Source of the DNA: UBA5704 sp036264355
GTDB taxonomy: Bacteria; Acidobacteriota; Thermoanaerobaculia; Multivoradales; UBA5704
DNA length: 64,000 bases
Direction: 5' to 3'
NCBI GenBank assembly: GCA_036264355.1
Contig: DATARD010000407.1
Location: forward strand, 1-64,000
In this document: positions 54,701 to 62,325 of the stretch, in pieces
How positions within the stretch are numbered: the first letter of the stretch is position 1
Layout of the letters: every line of letters begins with the position of its first letter
Translations under genes and position numbers: made by a program
The notes under the pieces: generated by a model
Database searches by the model: none
What the model was told of the DNA's origin: nothing
What the model saw: only the letters and a program-made list of their open reading frames with translations

Positions 54701-55232
54701 AGACGTCGTTCGATTCGCTGCGCGCGAAGGCGGTGAGGCGCTCGCCCGGAAACTGGCCGAGCGGATTGGCGGTGAAATCGAACGTGGAGTGCCCCACGGC
54801 TTTGCGGCCGATCCCGGTCGCCGTGCCGGCGAACGCCGTCGACTTGCCGGAGACCATCACCGCCGCGACCGCCTGGGACGTGCTCCCCGGCAGCTTGGAC
54901 GGATCGAGCACGTAGCTCCACGTCGCCCCCGCGTCGCGCGATTCCCACACGCCGACGTTCTGCGGCTTGATCGCCTCCGTGCGGCGCTCGCCGGCGACGA
55001 GATGCGCGGCGTCGTTCGGATCCTGGGCGATGCAGTAGGCGCGCGGCGGCGAGCCCGGCAGTTGCTGCCAGGCGCCGCCGTCGACGCTCTTCCAGATTCC
55101 GGCGTTCAGGCTGACCGCGTAGAGCGCATGCCCGTCCCCGGCCAGGCCGGTGATCACACCGGTCGGCGAGCTGTTGATTCCGAGGCTTCCGCCGTTTCTG
55201 TCGTTCGGACTGATGTCAGTCATGGAGATCAT
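51783..55232 (-). CDS. Large repeat/propeller protein (1149 residues)
   Basis: Residues 1-170 and 560-1149 have beta-propeller/sortilin-like features (GIWKSVDGGAWQQLPGS, GVWESRDAGATWSYV, GVQVSRNGGVSFTPD: BNR-type Asp boxes). Between about 190 and 560 are eight tandem repeats of about 53 residues with the core LTSWQTPNGPFNVEHLAGVN and AGHVIVFYWSPAHDWQAVDV. These could form a second propeller of lectin type. No signal peptide or lipobox is present (MISMTDISPNDRNGG), so export by a non-Sec route or a cytoplasmic place is implied. AAGGG precedes the ATG. It stands alone, 135 bp from hipB. Function unknown; carbohydrate binding is a guess. Confidence 0.8.
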   Translation of the reverse strand: MISMTDISPNDRNGGSLGINSSPTGVITGLAGDGHALYAVSLNAGIWKSVDGGAWQQLPGSPPRAYCIAQDPNDAAHLVAGERRTEAIKPQNVGVWESRDAGATWSYVLDPSKLPGSTSQAVAAVMVSGKSTAFAGTATGIGRKAVGHSTFDFTANPLGQFPGERLTAFARSESNDVFLEERLAGVSPAGDVLLYSWTPKLNWRVANLSAATGVRAKSALTNWQTPNGPFHVEHLAFTDAAGHVIVLYSSERADWQVVDVTAKTGQVIQGPLTSWQTPNGPFNVEHLAGVTPAGDVIVFVWSPAHDWQAINVSQKTGNRLQNGLALTSWQTPNGPLNVEHLAGVDAAGHVIVFYWSPAHDWQSVDVTAKTGQQSTTALTSWQTPNGPLNVEHLAGVNPAGHVIVFYWSSAHDWQAVDVTAKTGQQSKTALTSWQTPNGPFNVEHLAGVNPAGHVIVFYWSSAHDWQTVDVTAKTGRTSNGALTSWQTPNGPFNVEHLAGVNPAGEVIVFWWSPAHDWQAIDVSSLTGTPASGVLTSWQISKRLQFLWARSESHLFFSPDDGLSWFGRAFVRRITIPQTTVGTTTVPAGTYDVDTDIRPNGGDERLGLAAVDTSAYVTCKIFVTGTRTDPAGNHSIILIHDLLADQWSVQIMVPGDGTGLGGRRFLKSYVVDKAGLPGGIGGRARLFASSADDIQVATGISGGIIQWQEFASSFIGARGSDRIHSDFWDFHLAADGNLAWVGCDGGLFEGQVASDSWSERNDGLHTHHAHTLNVLQVSATQRSKLVYPTADNDGWYRTTSTLGAPAPAWINNGSLGDAVWTAADAGNPSLAVIARRIDDATLVAFGETPPPGSNFTEGAAIAIKNDSTFDGPLGFQCIQTLQGESPTFPLLDAVMLVNLPLLDGKGNPVPGPLGLPDPSGLPSLVRNTRFAAAPSAASLFAGWTLESKHLPAGTRGFWIAGGHAKPVYYAYAPLAGSLTLFKRNAGKDTWHPLPLNGLSDGAIYGPCFINPYDEKIIFGLTASGVQVSRNGGVSFTPDTVLTNLITGSGTYPLSGAVDVAGPIQELGGRARAVNFVMSTLTHMAFLRDDPTVAVAASPFTGVFYHDGKAWHDLSGALPKPLAPVSAVGIDGRAIYVTFEGRSIVEIDGYP
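53625..54645 (-). repeat. Tandem ~159-bp coding repeats
   Basis: Inside the 1149-residue gene, a 159-bp unit (some 162 bp) recurs about six to seven times with high DNA identity; the motif CCGTTCGGCGTCTGCCA marks each copy. The central copies are most alike, indicating recent expansion or homogenisation. Confidence 0.85.
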
Positions 55233-55395
55233 GGTTTTCCCTTTCGAAGAAGTTTCCGCGAGCTCCTGGTCTCAGGATCTCGTTGAGCAACTGTCGCGGG
55301 AAGCCCGGCTATCTCACCCGGGCGAGAGCCGCACGGTTGGCCGCCTGAGTTATCCTTCGGCTGGGGAGCCGACAACACCCGGAGGAGGACCGGTC

Positions 55396-55683
55396 ATGTG
55401 CAGGAGCATCAAAACACTGTTCAACTTCGAGCCGCCGGCGACGGACGACGAGGTGCGCAAGGCGTCGCTTCAGTTCGTCCGGAAGCTGTGCGGCTTCTCG
55501 AAGCCTTCGAAAGCGAACGAGGCCGCCTTCGCGGCGGCCGTTGAGGAGATCACGGAGTCGGCGCAGACGCTGCTCGCGTCGCTGGTGACCCACGGCGCGC
55601 CGCGCAACCGCGAGGAGGAGGACGCCAAGGCGCGCGCCCGCACGGCGCGGCGCTTCGCGACGGAAGGCGGCGCTCAGAGATAA
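55396..55683 (+). CDS. DUF2277 family protein
   Basis: A 95-residue protein that matches DUF2277 over its whole length: MCRSIKTLFNFEPPATDDEV, FVRKLCGFSKPSKANEAAF, EITESAQTLLASL. Function of the family is unknown; it is widespread in Acidobacteria, Actinobacteria and others. GGAGGAGGAC precedes the ATG, which is preferred over upstream in-frame starts. Its 3' end overlaps the convergent sulfatase-like gene by 10 bp. Confidence 0.93.
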   Translation: MCRSIKTLFNFEPPATDDEVRKASLQFVRKLCGFSKPSKANEAAFAAAVEEITESAQTLLASLVTHGAPRNREEEDAKARARTARRFATEGGAQR

Positions 55684-57551
55684 CCCAAAGAGCGGAGCTG
55701 GCTCGCAGCGACGGAATCGATGTGGACCTCCCGCGGCGCCTCCGCGGTGGTGCCGCCGGCCATCCAGCGGCTGAGCTGCGCGCGCAACGGAGCGGCGACC
55801 TCGGGTTGCTCATCGATCAGGTTCCTGGTTTCGCCCGGATCCTGTTGCAGATCGTAGAGCTCCAGCTCGCGGCCCTTCATCACCTGCTGGTCGTCGGTGT
55901 CGGGCACGTAGACGAGCTTGAACCGTTCGCTGGTCACCGAGCGCTGATAGTCCTCCCCGTAGCCGGACTCCGAGAAGGCGTACTGCCAGCGCGAGCCGCC
56001 GTTCGGCTCGCCTTCGAGCAGCCGCCGGAAACTCTTGCCTTCGGCCTCGCGATCCGGTGGCAGGCCGGCGAGATCGAGGACGGTGGGAACGAGATCGATC
56101 AGCTCGACGGGTGAAAGCACCACATGACCCGGCTTGCTGGTGCCGGGAGCGCGCACGAGCAGCGGCACGTGGACGCAGTCGTCGTAGGGAAAACGTCCAT
56201 GCTCGAAGAAATAATTGTGCTCGCCCAGGCTTTCGCCATGGTCCGAGGTGAGCACCACCAGAGTGTTGCGGGCGAGCCCTTGCTTTTCCAGCGCCTGCAG
56301 AAGAATACCCACCTGCTGATCGACCTCGCGGATCTCCGCGTCGTATTGCGCGACGTAGTAGGCGATCCGGTTTTCGTTCCCCAGGCTCGCGGTGGTGGGA
56401 ATGCCTCCGATGTCCTTGCGCTGCTCCTGCTGCAACGGCATCCGCCACGAGGCGTCGAAGTGCGCGTCGTTCACAAACATCCCGTCATAGGGCTTGGACG
56501 GCTGATAACGCGCATGCGGATCGAAATAGTGCAGCCAGACGAAGAACGGACGTTTTTCATCCGCGCCCTGGCGCAACAGGTCGAGCCCTTCGCGGGTCAC
56601 GAGATCGCTCCGCCGCCGTTCGTCCGCTTCCCGCCAGGGCTCGAGATAGGTTTCGAAACCCTGGTCGAAGTTGAACAGGCGGCCGAGATTGGGATTGGCG
56701 ACCGCGGCCCGGGTGCTGTAGCCGCCGGCCTTGAGCAGTTCGGCGAGCATGAGAAAACGGTCCGGCATGCGCTGCGCGGTGGTGCGGATGAGCCCGTTGG
56801 TGTGGCCGTAGGTGCTCGACATCATGGACGCGAAGCTCGGGCTGGTCTTCGGCCATTGCGAGATGGCGCGATGGAACAGAACGCCTTCCCGCGCCAGCCG
56901 GTCGATGTTCGGCGAGGTGGATCGGGGATAACCGTAGGCGCTCAGATGATCGGCCCGCAAGGTGTCGATGGTGATCAACAGCACATTGAGCCTGGATTGC
57001 GGCGCGCGATGCTCGACGGCCGCGGCGCCGGCATTGAAAGCAGCCAGCAGCACGAGCGCAGCGGCCACCGAGCCGCGATGGCCGAGCCCGCGCAAAACGG
57101 CGTCCCCTCCGCGCCGTGCCAGCTCTTCGTGGCGCGCGACGAACCGGCAGGCGAAGGCCCCGGCCGCCAACACAGCGGAAAAGATGAGAAAGCCACGGCC
57201 TGTGCGCACATCCGGCAGCCAGGGAGCGCGCAGAAAGGCCCACAGCACCGCCCCCGTGGCCACCAGCACCCAGAAAGCGGCATTCAGCCCATGGGCCTTG
57301 CGCCCGCGGCGGCTCAGGATCAACGCGAGAAGAAAGAAGGTGATTTCGATCAGCAGGAAGCAGAGCACGACGCCGGCGGCGTACCGGTTCAAGAAACTAC
57401 GAAATATTTCCAACGCGAGCTGCGGATAGCCGTCCGCGAGATAGCGGTTGATGGCGACGGCCCTGGCCCCCAGCGCGATTCCCAGGAGCACTCCGGCGGT
57501 GAGACCTGCGAGGAGAATCCGGGAGAGCGCTGAGCGGGGCCGGGCTGTCAT
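55674..57551 (-). CDS. Membrane-anchored sulfatase-family hydrolase/transferase
   Basis: A 625-residue protein. Four to five helices fill residues 10-180, then an alkaline-phosphatase-fold sulfatase domain. NVLLITIDTLRADHLSAYGY carries the first metal Asp pair; FVWLHYFDPHARYQPSKPY, LTSDHGESLGEH and the C-terminal YDLQQDPGETRNL follow. The nucleophile region reads WPKTSPSFASMMSSTYGHTN: no C-x-P-x-R formylglycine motif, so a Thr or Ser nucleophile is likely, as in phosphoethanolamine or phosphoglycerol transferases. The N-terminal helices fit such lipid-linked enzymes. It ends convergently with the DUF2277 gene. Confidence 0.87.
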   Translation of the reverse strand: MTARPRSALSRILLAGLTAGVLLGIALGARAVAINRYLADGYPQLALEIFRSFLNRYAAGVVLCFLLIEITFFLLALILSRRGRKAHGLNAAFWVLVATGAVLWAFLRAPWLPDVRTGRGFLIFSAVLAAGAFACRFVARHEELARRGGDAVLRGLGHRGSVAAALVLLAAFNAGAAAVEHRAPQSRLNVLLITIDTLRADHLSAYGYPRSTSPNIDRLAREGVLFHRAISQWPKTSPSFASMMSSTYGHTNGLIRTTAQRMPDRFLMLAELLKAGGYSTRAAVANPNLGRLFNFDQGFETYLEPWREADERRRSDLVTREGLDLLRQGADEKRPFFVWLHYFDPHARYQPSKPYDGMFVNDAHFDASWRMPLQQEQRKDIGGIPTTASLGNENRIAYYVAQYDAEIREVDQQVGILLQALEKQGLARNTLVVLTSDHGESLGEHNYFFEHGRFPYDDCVHVPLLVRAPGTSKPGHVVLSPVELIDLVPTVLDLAGLPPDREAEGKSFRRLLEGEPNGGSRWQYAFSESGYGEDYQRSVTSERFKLVYVPDTDDQQVMKGRELELYDLQQDPGETRNLIDEQPEVAAPLRAQLSRWMAGGTTAEAPREVHIDSVAASQLRSLGYL

Positions 57552-57660
57552 GCCCCGAGGCTATGGCGCCGGGGGGTGGGAGTCTTCAAGCCGATGCAAG
57601 GGATTTGTAAAGGATGTAAGTTGGTTCATGATAGCATTTCGCCTCTTGGGGGATCTTGAA

Positions 57661-58839
57661 ATGAAGCGCAGCTTTTTTCTTCTCTTTTTCCTGACAATGG
57701 CTCTTCTGCCGGCGCTCGCCCGTGCACAGCCCCAGCTCTCCCTCTTCAAGGCGGACGGCGGCAACTGCGTCTGGTATCGGATGGTGCCTGGGATGGCGCC
57801 GGGCGGCCAGCCGGTCGCTGTCGCCCGGTTCAAGGAGAGCTGCCGTCCGGTCAGCGTCTCCGTGAGCGCCGACGCCACCCGGGCCGTGGTGTGGTTTCAC
57901 CACGAAAGCATGGCCGGCACGGTGGGAGGCCCCGGCTATCCGCCGTCCCGTTTTCACGATCGGGTGCAGGAGACTGCAAAAGACGCCGTCTATCAAATCA
58001 CCATGGCCTCGCAGAAGGTGACCCCGCTGCCACTGCCGAAGATCGGCCGGCTCAGCGAGGTTTGGGTCGCGGGCAAAAACCTGTTCGCGGCGACCCTGGA
58101 CGAAGACCCCAAGCTCCCCTCCGCCGAAGAAGGCATTCCGGCCCTGGCCCGTGCTTTCCGCCTGAACGAAAAACTGCAATGGGAGATGGCAGAAACAGCA
58201 GCGACCACGGTCGGCTGGGACTATGCACAGGGAGTCTCAACCCTCAAGCTCGTCCAGGAAAGCCGTGCAAGTCGGGAGATGAAAGACAGCGACCGGAGAA
58301 AGACCCTGGACGAGCCGCAGGATGAATCCAAGCTGGTGCCGCAATATCTGCCCGCGCTCAAAAAATTTCTCCCCCCGGCGCTCGCCCAGAGCAAAGAGGA
58401 CAGCGAAGCCTGGTTCCACTACCTCGACCCTTCCAGGTCACCCCGCTCCCTCTTCGTCTGGCAAGCGGTCGGAGAATTCGCCCACGACACCGGAATGATC
58501 ATCTTTCTCAAGGACAAGCAGCTCTCCTTTCCCGAAAAGCTCGGCTACACAGCGTCCGATCTCACCTCCCTCGCCGTGCGAAAAGGGCTCCTGCTGATCA
58601 CCGTGGCCGGCGACAACACCCACCCGCGCCTCTACGACCTCGCAACAGGAAAGCTCCTCTTCCAGGCCGACGACGTCTACGGCGTCTCGTTCTGGGACGA
58701 GCTCAGCGTACAGGTCAGCGAATCGCAGCGAAAGGCGGCGTCATGGCAAGATCCCGGCGATGGAAAATCGGTTGTGGAGTCGCTATCCTTGGAGCGGCCA
58801 TCATCTTGTTTTTCCTGTTTCCATTCGGCCAGCTATTGA
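57661..58839 (+). CDS. Secreted hypothetical protein
   Basis: Signal peptide MKRSFFLLFFLTMALLPALA, then about 370 residues with beta-propeller-like character (TASDLTSLAVRKGLLLITVA, GKLLFQADDVYGVSFWDELS). No family recognised. GGGGGA lies 8-10 nt before the ATG. The last 32 residues (from about 58743) run over the start of the next gene and look unnatural (RPSSCFSCFHSASY). The true end may be close to 58745 and a stop may have been lost. The next gene, on the same strand, begins at 58743, so the two probably form an operon. Confidence 0.7.
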   Translation: MKRSFFLLFFLTMALLPALARAQPQLSLFKADGGNCVWYRMVPGMAPGGQPVAVARFKESCRPVSVSVSADATRAVVWFHHESMAGTVGGPGYPPSRFHDRVQETAKDAVYQITMASQKVTPLPLPKIGRLSEVWVAGKNLFAATLDEDPKLPSAEEGIPALARAFRLNEKLQWEMAETAATTVGWDYAQGVSTLKLVQESRASREMKDSDRRKTLDEPQDESKLVPQYLPALKKFLPPALAQSKEDSEAWFHYLDPSRSPRSLFVWQAVGEFAHDTGMIIFLKDKQLSFPEKLGYTASDLTSLAVRKGLLLITVAGDNTHPRLYDLATGKLLFQADDVYGVSFWDELSVQVSESQRKAASWQDPGDGKSVVESLSLERPSSCFSCFHSASY

Positions 58840-59267
58840 TCTACGCTGTCCAGTTACAGCTCGAAAGGCACAATGTGCCGTTTGACCAGCATCGCTTAGA
58901 GGCCATGGTCGACGCTGTCAAGGCATGGGGAATCAAGCCGGGGGAGGACTTCGAGCTCCGATTTGACCGGATGAACGATCCTCGATCGCTGCGCTTTCTA
59001 CCGCGCTGGCCCGTCGAAAACATTCGGCGCGGGAAGGAAGGCGGAGACGTCTGGGTGTCGCGGGATCCGAACGGCAAGCTCACCGTCATCATCGAAACCA
59101 AGGACCTGGGACATGCGGGTCAATTCGGCTATGCCTACTCCGAAATTCCGCCGCAAAAAGCCGGTAAGGACGAATCTCTGGAATTCGGGGAGAATTCGAA
59201 CCTGCGTTGTACCAATGCTGGCTGGAAGGTCGCTGCAAACTGGTGGGAGGTGGTCAACTGCGAGTAG
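58743..59267 (+). CDS. Membrane-anchored hypothetical protein
   Basis: A 174-residue protein with one N-terminal anchor (IGCGVAILGAAIILFFLFPF) and an extracytoplasmic domain of about 135 residues (FDQHRLEAMVDAVKAWGIKP, VSRDPNGKLTVIIETKDLGH). AAAGGCGG lies 5-7 nt upstream of the ATG. The protein has two Cys at the end (NLRCTNAG, VVNCE) that could be linked. No family recognised. It overlaps the previous gene's open frame by 97 bp, which is unusually long, and ends 14 bp inside the convergent hydrolase gene. Confidence 0.72.
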   Translation: MARSRRWKIGCGVAILGAAIILFFLFPFGQLLIYAVQLQLERHNVPFDQHRLEAMVDAVKAWGIKPGEDFELRFDRMNDPRSLRFLPRWPVENIRRGKEGGDVWVSRDPNGKLTVIIETKDLGHAGQFGYAYSEIPPQKAGKDESLEFGENSNLRCTNAGWKVAANWWEVVNCE

Positions 59268-59802
59268 GGTCGCGCAGATGCCGGACAACCCATGCGATCG
59301 TGATCAGGACGACTGAGGGCACCCAGATCCACACCAGCTCGCTGCGGATCACCGCCCAAGCCCGCGCCGAGAAGAAGCGGGCGAGGCCGATCGGCGAGAC
59401 CTGGATCGGCCGGAAGGGGAAGAAGAACCGCCGGTTGTCGAACGGAGCGAAGAAAGCCACGCCAAGACCGCCGTTCGTCATCGCGTCGAGCAGACCGTGC
59501 GAGGCGGCGGCCAGGAAGAGGTAGAGACACAGGGCACCGCGGCTGATCCCGCCGGCACCAGACCGCCAGAACGCCAGCGTCCCGGCGACCGCCACCACCA
59601 GCGCGAACAGAAGCGAGTGCGTGATGCCGCGATGGCCGAGCACGTTCTGGTATGGAATCCCGAAGCGGAAGCCGATCACGTCGGCGTCCGGCAGCATGGC
59701 GACGGCTGCACCGAGCGCCCAGACGCTCTTCGGTGCTTCGGAACGGTAGAAGCAGGCGCCGAGCGCGAGCGCCGCGACGGCGTGGCTGGGGAGACTCGCC
59801 AT
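59254..59802 (-). CDS. YdjM/DUF457-like membrane metal-dependent hydrolase
   Basis: A 182-residue integral membrane protein with four to five helices. The family signature of His/Asp in helices is present: MASLPSHAVAALALGACFYR, MLPDADVIGF, HRGITHSLLFALV, and ASHGLLDAMTNGGLGVAFFA. These match the LexA-regulated, YdjM-like membrane hydrolase family. The ATG at 59802 has TATGAT 6 nt upstream and no Shine-Dalgarno sequence, so the mRNA is probably leaderless. A much longer frame upstream is not supported. Confidence 0.85.
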   Translation of the reverse strand: MASLPSHAVAALALGACFYRSEAPKSVWALGAAVAMLPDADVIGFRFGIPYQNVLGHRGITHSLLFALVVAVAGTLAFWRSGAGGISRGALCLYLFLAAASHGLLDAMTNGGLGVAFFAPFDNRRFFFPFRPIQVSPIGLARFFSARAWAVIRSELVWIWVPSVVLITIAWVVRHLRDPTRS

Positions 59803-59808
59803 GAGGTG

Positions 59809-59814
59809 ATCATA
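59809..59814 (-). promoter_or_regulatory. Candidate -10 box of leaderless hydrolase gene
   Basis: TATGAT lies 6 nt before the ATG at 59802 on this strand; no Shine-Dalgarno sequence between. Confidence 0.5.
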
Positions 59815-59840
59815 GCGAAGTCTCCCCGTTTTTCGTCTCT

Positions 59841-60479
59841 TTACTTCCGGAGGAATTTGAAGGCGTGGTTGCCGTTCTTGGTCTGGAAGGCGTGCCGGAT
59901 CCAGACGACGGCCATCGGTTCGAGGTAGCGCGCGCTTTCGATGCCGCCGAGGTCGACCACTTCCCAACCGAAATCTTTCAGGATTCCGCTCACCGTCTGC
60001 TTGGCGCCGGCGTCGTCGCCGGCGATGAACATGTCCGGCGGGCCGCCGGGGAACTGCGGATCGACCATGTGCGCGTTGCCCACGATGTTGAACGCCTTGA
60101 CGACGTGCGCGCCGGGCAGCCATTTCTGCACCGCTTCGCCGGCCGAGGTGCCGCTGACGGCGAGGCGCGGCGCGCCGGTGCTGAAGTCGAGCGGATTGAT
60201 GGTGTCGATCACCGTTTTACCCTTGAAGTTGTCGGGGCCGGCGAGACGGAGAGCGTTTTCGGTGCCGGTCCACAAGGTCGCGACGATGACGATCTCGCCG
60301 AACGCGGCGGCCTCGGCGAAGGTGCCCGTCGATGCTTTGTCTCCGGTCTGCTGCTTCCAGGCTTCCGCTTTCTCATTGCCCGCCTCGCGCGAGCCGATCT
60401 TCACCTCATGGCCGTGCTTCACGAAACCGGTGCCGAGCGCACGGCCGACGTCGCCTGTTCCGAGGATGCCGATCTTCAT
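59841..60479 (-). CDS. NADP-dependent oxidoreductase of the F420-reductase (Npd/FNO-like) family
   Basis: A 212-residue Rossmann-fold protein. MKIGILGTGDVGRALGTGFV is the dinucleotide-binding GxGxxG; KIGSREAGNEKAEAWKQQ and the VVKAFNIVGNAHMVDPQ and YLEPMAVVWIRHAF stretches match the NADPH-dependent F420 reductase-like group of COG2085. Whether it uses F420 here is unknown. AAAGGAG precedes the ATG. It lies 31 bp downstream of the OYE gene and under the same MarR gene, so the three form a redox-stress or xenobiotic operon. Confidence 0.88.
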   Translation of the reverse strand: MKIGILGTGDVGRALGTGFVKHGHEVKIGSREAGNEKAEAWKQQTGDKASTGTFAEAAAFGEIVIVATLWTGTENALRLAGPDNFKGKTVIDTINPLDFSTGAPRLAVSGTSAGEAVQKWLPGAHVVKAFNIVGNAHMVDPQFPGGPPDMFIAGDDAGAKQTVSGILKDFGWEVVDLGGIESARYLEPMAVVWIRHAFQTKNGNHAFKFLRK

Positions 60480-60510
60480 GGTGAGTCTCCTTTCAGTTTT
60501 TTCGGTCTCT

Positions 60511-61626
60511 TCAAACAGCGGCGGGCACCGCGTCGCGGGTCGGATAGTCGATGTAGCCGCTGGCGCCGCCAGTGTAGAAGGTGTCACGGCGCGGATCGTT
60601 GAGCGGAGCATCTTCAACGAAGCGCTCCGGCAGATCGGGATTGGCCAGGAAAAGGGTTCCGAACGAGACGAGGTCGGCCAGGCCGCCCGCCAGCAGGGCG
60701 TTGCCGGTGTCGCGGTTGTAGCCGCCGTTGAGCATCAGCGGACCGTGGAACTTCTCGCGCAGCAGCCGTGCCATCGCGTGATCCGGAGAGGTCGCGTCGA
60801 GCGCGCCCGGCAGCATGGCGGCGTGCAGATAGGCGAGGCCGAGCTGGTTGAGCGCCGTGGCGGCGTAGCCGAAGGTCGCCATCGGATTCGAGTCGCTCAT
60901 GGTGTTGAACGCGCCGAGCGGCGAGAGGCGCATGCCGACCCGGTCGGCTCCCCAGACTTTCGTGACCGCCGTGGTGACTTCCAGGAGGAAGCGGGCACGG
61001 TTCTCGATCGAGCCGCCGTAGGCGTCGGTGCGATGGTTGGTGCCGTCGCGCAGGAACTGATCGATCAGGTAGCCATTGGCGCCGTGGATCTCGACGCCGT
61101 CGAAACCGGCGGCCAGCGCGGTGCGCGCGCCGTGGGCGAACTGCGCGACGACGCCGGGGATCTCGTCGAGATCGAGGGCGCGCGGCGTTCCGAAAGCTTG
61201 CGGGCCGGACAGCGTGAAGGTCTGCCCTTCCGCGGCGATGGCCGACGGCGCCACCGGCAGGGCTCCGCCGGGCTGCAGCAGCGGGTGCGAGATGCGGCCG
61301 ACGTGCCAGAGCTGCGCGAAGATCCGGCCGCCCTTGGCGTGGACCGCCGCCGTCACCTTGCGCCAGCCTTCCAGTTGCGCGTCGCTGTGAATGCCCGGGG
61401 TTCCAATGTAGCCAACTCCCTGCGGCGAAACCTGGGTGCCCTCGGTGACGATCAGACCCGCCGAGGCCCGCTGCTCATAGTAGGTGACGGCGAGGTCCGA
61501 CGGAACATTCCCCTCGCCGGCACGGCTGCGGGTCATCGGCGCCATCACGATGCGGTTGGGCAAGGTGTGAGGGCCGAGCTGGATCGGGGTGAACAGGGTC
61601 GGGTGCTGCGCATTGGCATCGCTCAT
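60511..61626 (-). CDS. Old yellow enzyme (NemA/OPR-type ene-reductase)
   Basis: A 371-residue flavin TIM barrel. LFTPIQLGPHTLPNRIVMAP, MTRSRAGEGNVPSDLAVTYY, FAQLWHVGRISHP, GFDGVEIHGANGYLIDQFLR and TDAYGGSIENRARF are typical of N-ethylmaleimide reductases and plant OPR relatives; GGYNRDTGNALLAGGLADLV follows for FMN phosphate binding. It reduces activated alkenes and nitro compounds with NAD(P)H. AAGGAGAG precedes the ATG at 61626. It lies 98 bp downstream of the marR-like gene, which probably controls it. Confidence 0.95.
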   Translation of the reverse strand: MSDANAQHPTLFTPIQLGPHTLPNRIVMAPMTRSRAGEGNVPSDLAVTYYEQRASAGLIVTEGTQVSPQGVGYIGTPGIHSDAQLEGWRKVTAAVHAKGGRIFAQLWHVGRISHPLLQPGGALPVAPSAIAAEGQTFTLSGPQAFGTPRALDLDEIPGVVAQFAHGARTALAAGFDGVEIHGANGYLIDQFLRDGTNHRTDAYGGSIENRARFLLEVTTAVTKVWGADRVGMRLSPLGAFNTMSDSNPMATFGYAATALNQLGLAYLHAAMLPGALDATSPDHAMARLLREKFHGPLMLNGGYNRDTGNALLAGGLADLVSFGTLFLANPDLPERFVEDAPLNDPRRDTFYTGGASGYIDYPTRDAVPAAV

Positions 61627-61724
61627 CGCTCTCTCCTTCGGGGTTGCACAGGACTGAATCGTTCTCGCGTCGATCGTTTCGTGGTCAAAAATGCAGCCGT
61701 GAACCATCAGGGCAAAAAAGGGGC

Positions 61725-62177
61725 TCACAACGCTCGGGTCAGTTGTTGCACCAGGCGGGTCAGGTCGGCCTGATCGGTCTCGGAGAGACGGGCGCAGACC
61801 TCCCGCTCGGCGTTGGCGAGCACCGCGAAGCCTTCGGCCTGGCGTTCCCGGCCGGCGGCGGTCAACGCGGCGCGCACGGACCGCCGGTCTGCCGGATCGT
61901 TCACCCGCTCCACCAGCTTGTCGGTCTCCAGGCGGTCCACGAGCTGCGTCATGTTGGAGCGCACACAACTGCAATGCTCGGCCAGGCCCCCCAGCGGCAG
62001 GGCCTCCCCGGCTTCCACCAATCGGGAGAGCACCTTGAACTTGGCCAGCGACAGGCCGACCTGCGCCAGCGCGCTGTCCAGATGCTCCTCGACCGCGGCT
62101 GCCGCACCAAGCACCTGAAACGACAAGGGCGCCGGATTGAAGGGGCAGGCTCCACGCGGGGTGACCGGATCATTCAT
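61725..62177 (-). CDS. MarR-family repressor
   Basis: A 150-residue winged-helix regulator. LSLAKFKVLSRLVEAGEALP, LGGLAEHCSCVRSNMTQLVD (recognition helix) and VNDPADRRSVRAALT (wing) are clear. Cys residues in ACPFNP and HCSCVRS could sense electrophiles or oxidants, in line with the downstream OYE gene. The start is the ATG at 62177, which is 6 nt behind TATGAT with a TTGACA 16 bp before it: a strong promoter for a leaderless mRNA. A frame extension upstream is not needed. Confidence 0.9.
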   Translation of the reverse strand: MNDPVTPRGACPFNPAPLSFQVLGAAAAVEEHLDSALAQVGLSLAKFKVLSRLVEAGEALPLGGLAEHCSCVRSNMTQLVDRLETDKLVERVNDPADRRSVRAALTAAGRERQAEGFAVLANAEREVCARLSETDQADLTRLVQQLTRAL

Positions 62178-62183
62178 GTCTGA

Positions 62184-62211
62184 ATCATACAGCAATGACC
62201 GACCTTGTCAA
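62184..62211 (-). promoter_or_regulatory. Sigma-70-type promoter of marR-OYE operon
   Basis: TTGACA (62206-62211) and TATGAT (62184-62189) are 16 bp apart on this strand; the ATG lies 6 nt after the -10 box. This is the best full promoter in the window. Confidence 0.75.
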
Positions 62212-62325
62212 GAGGGGGCCCTCATGGCCCCCACTGTCAGAAACCTATGGCCACCCGCGAATGCCTCCCTCAGACGGTCTGTGTCGACCCGAAACAACCG
62301 AAGAACTTCGAAAGGAGAGAGTCTG

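Noticed and set aside
51903..55286. 1127-codon plus-strand frame
   Set aside because: Antisense to the repeat/propeller gene, whose frame shows conserved domains and a Shine-Dalgarno site; composition of the plus frame is Arg/Val/Asp-rich noise.
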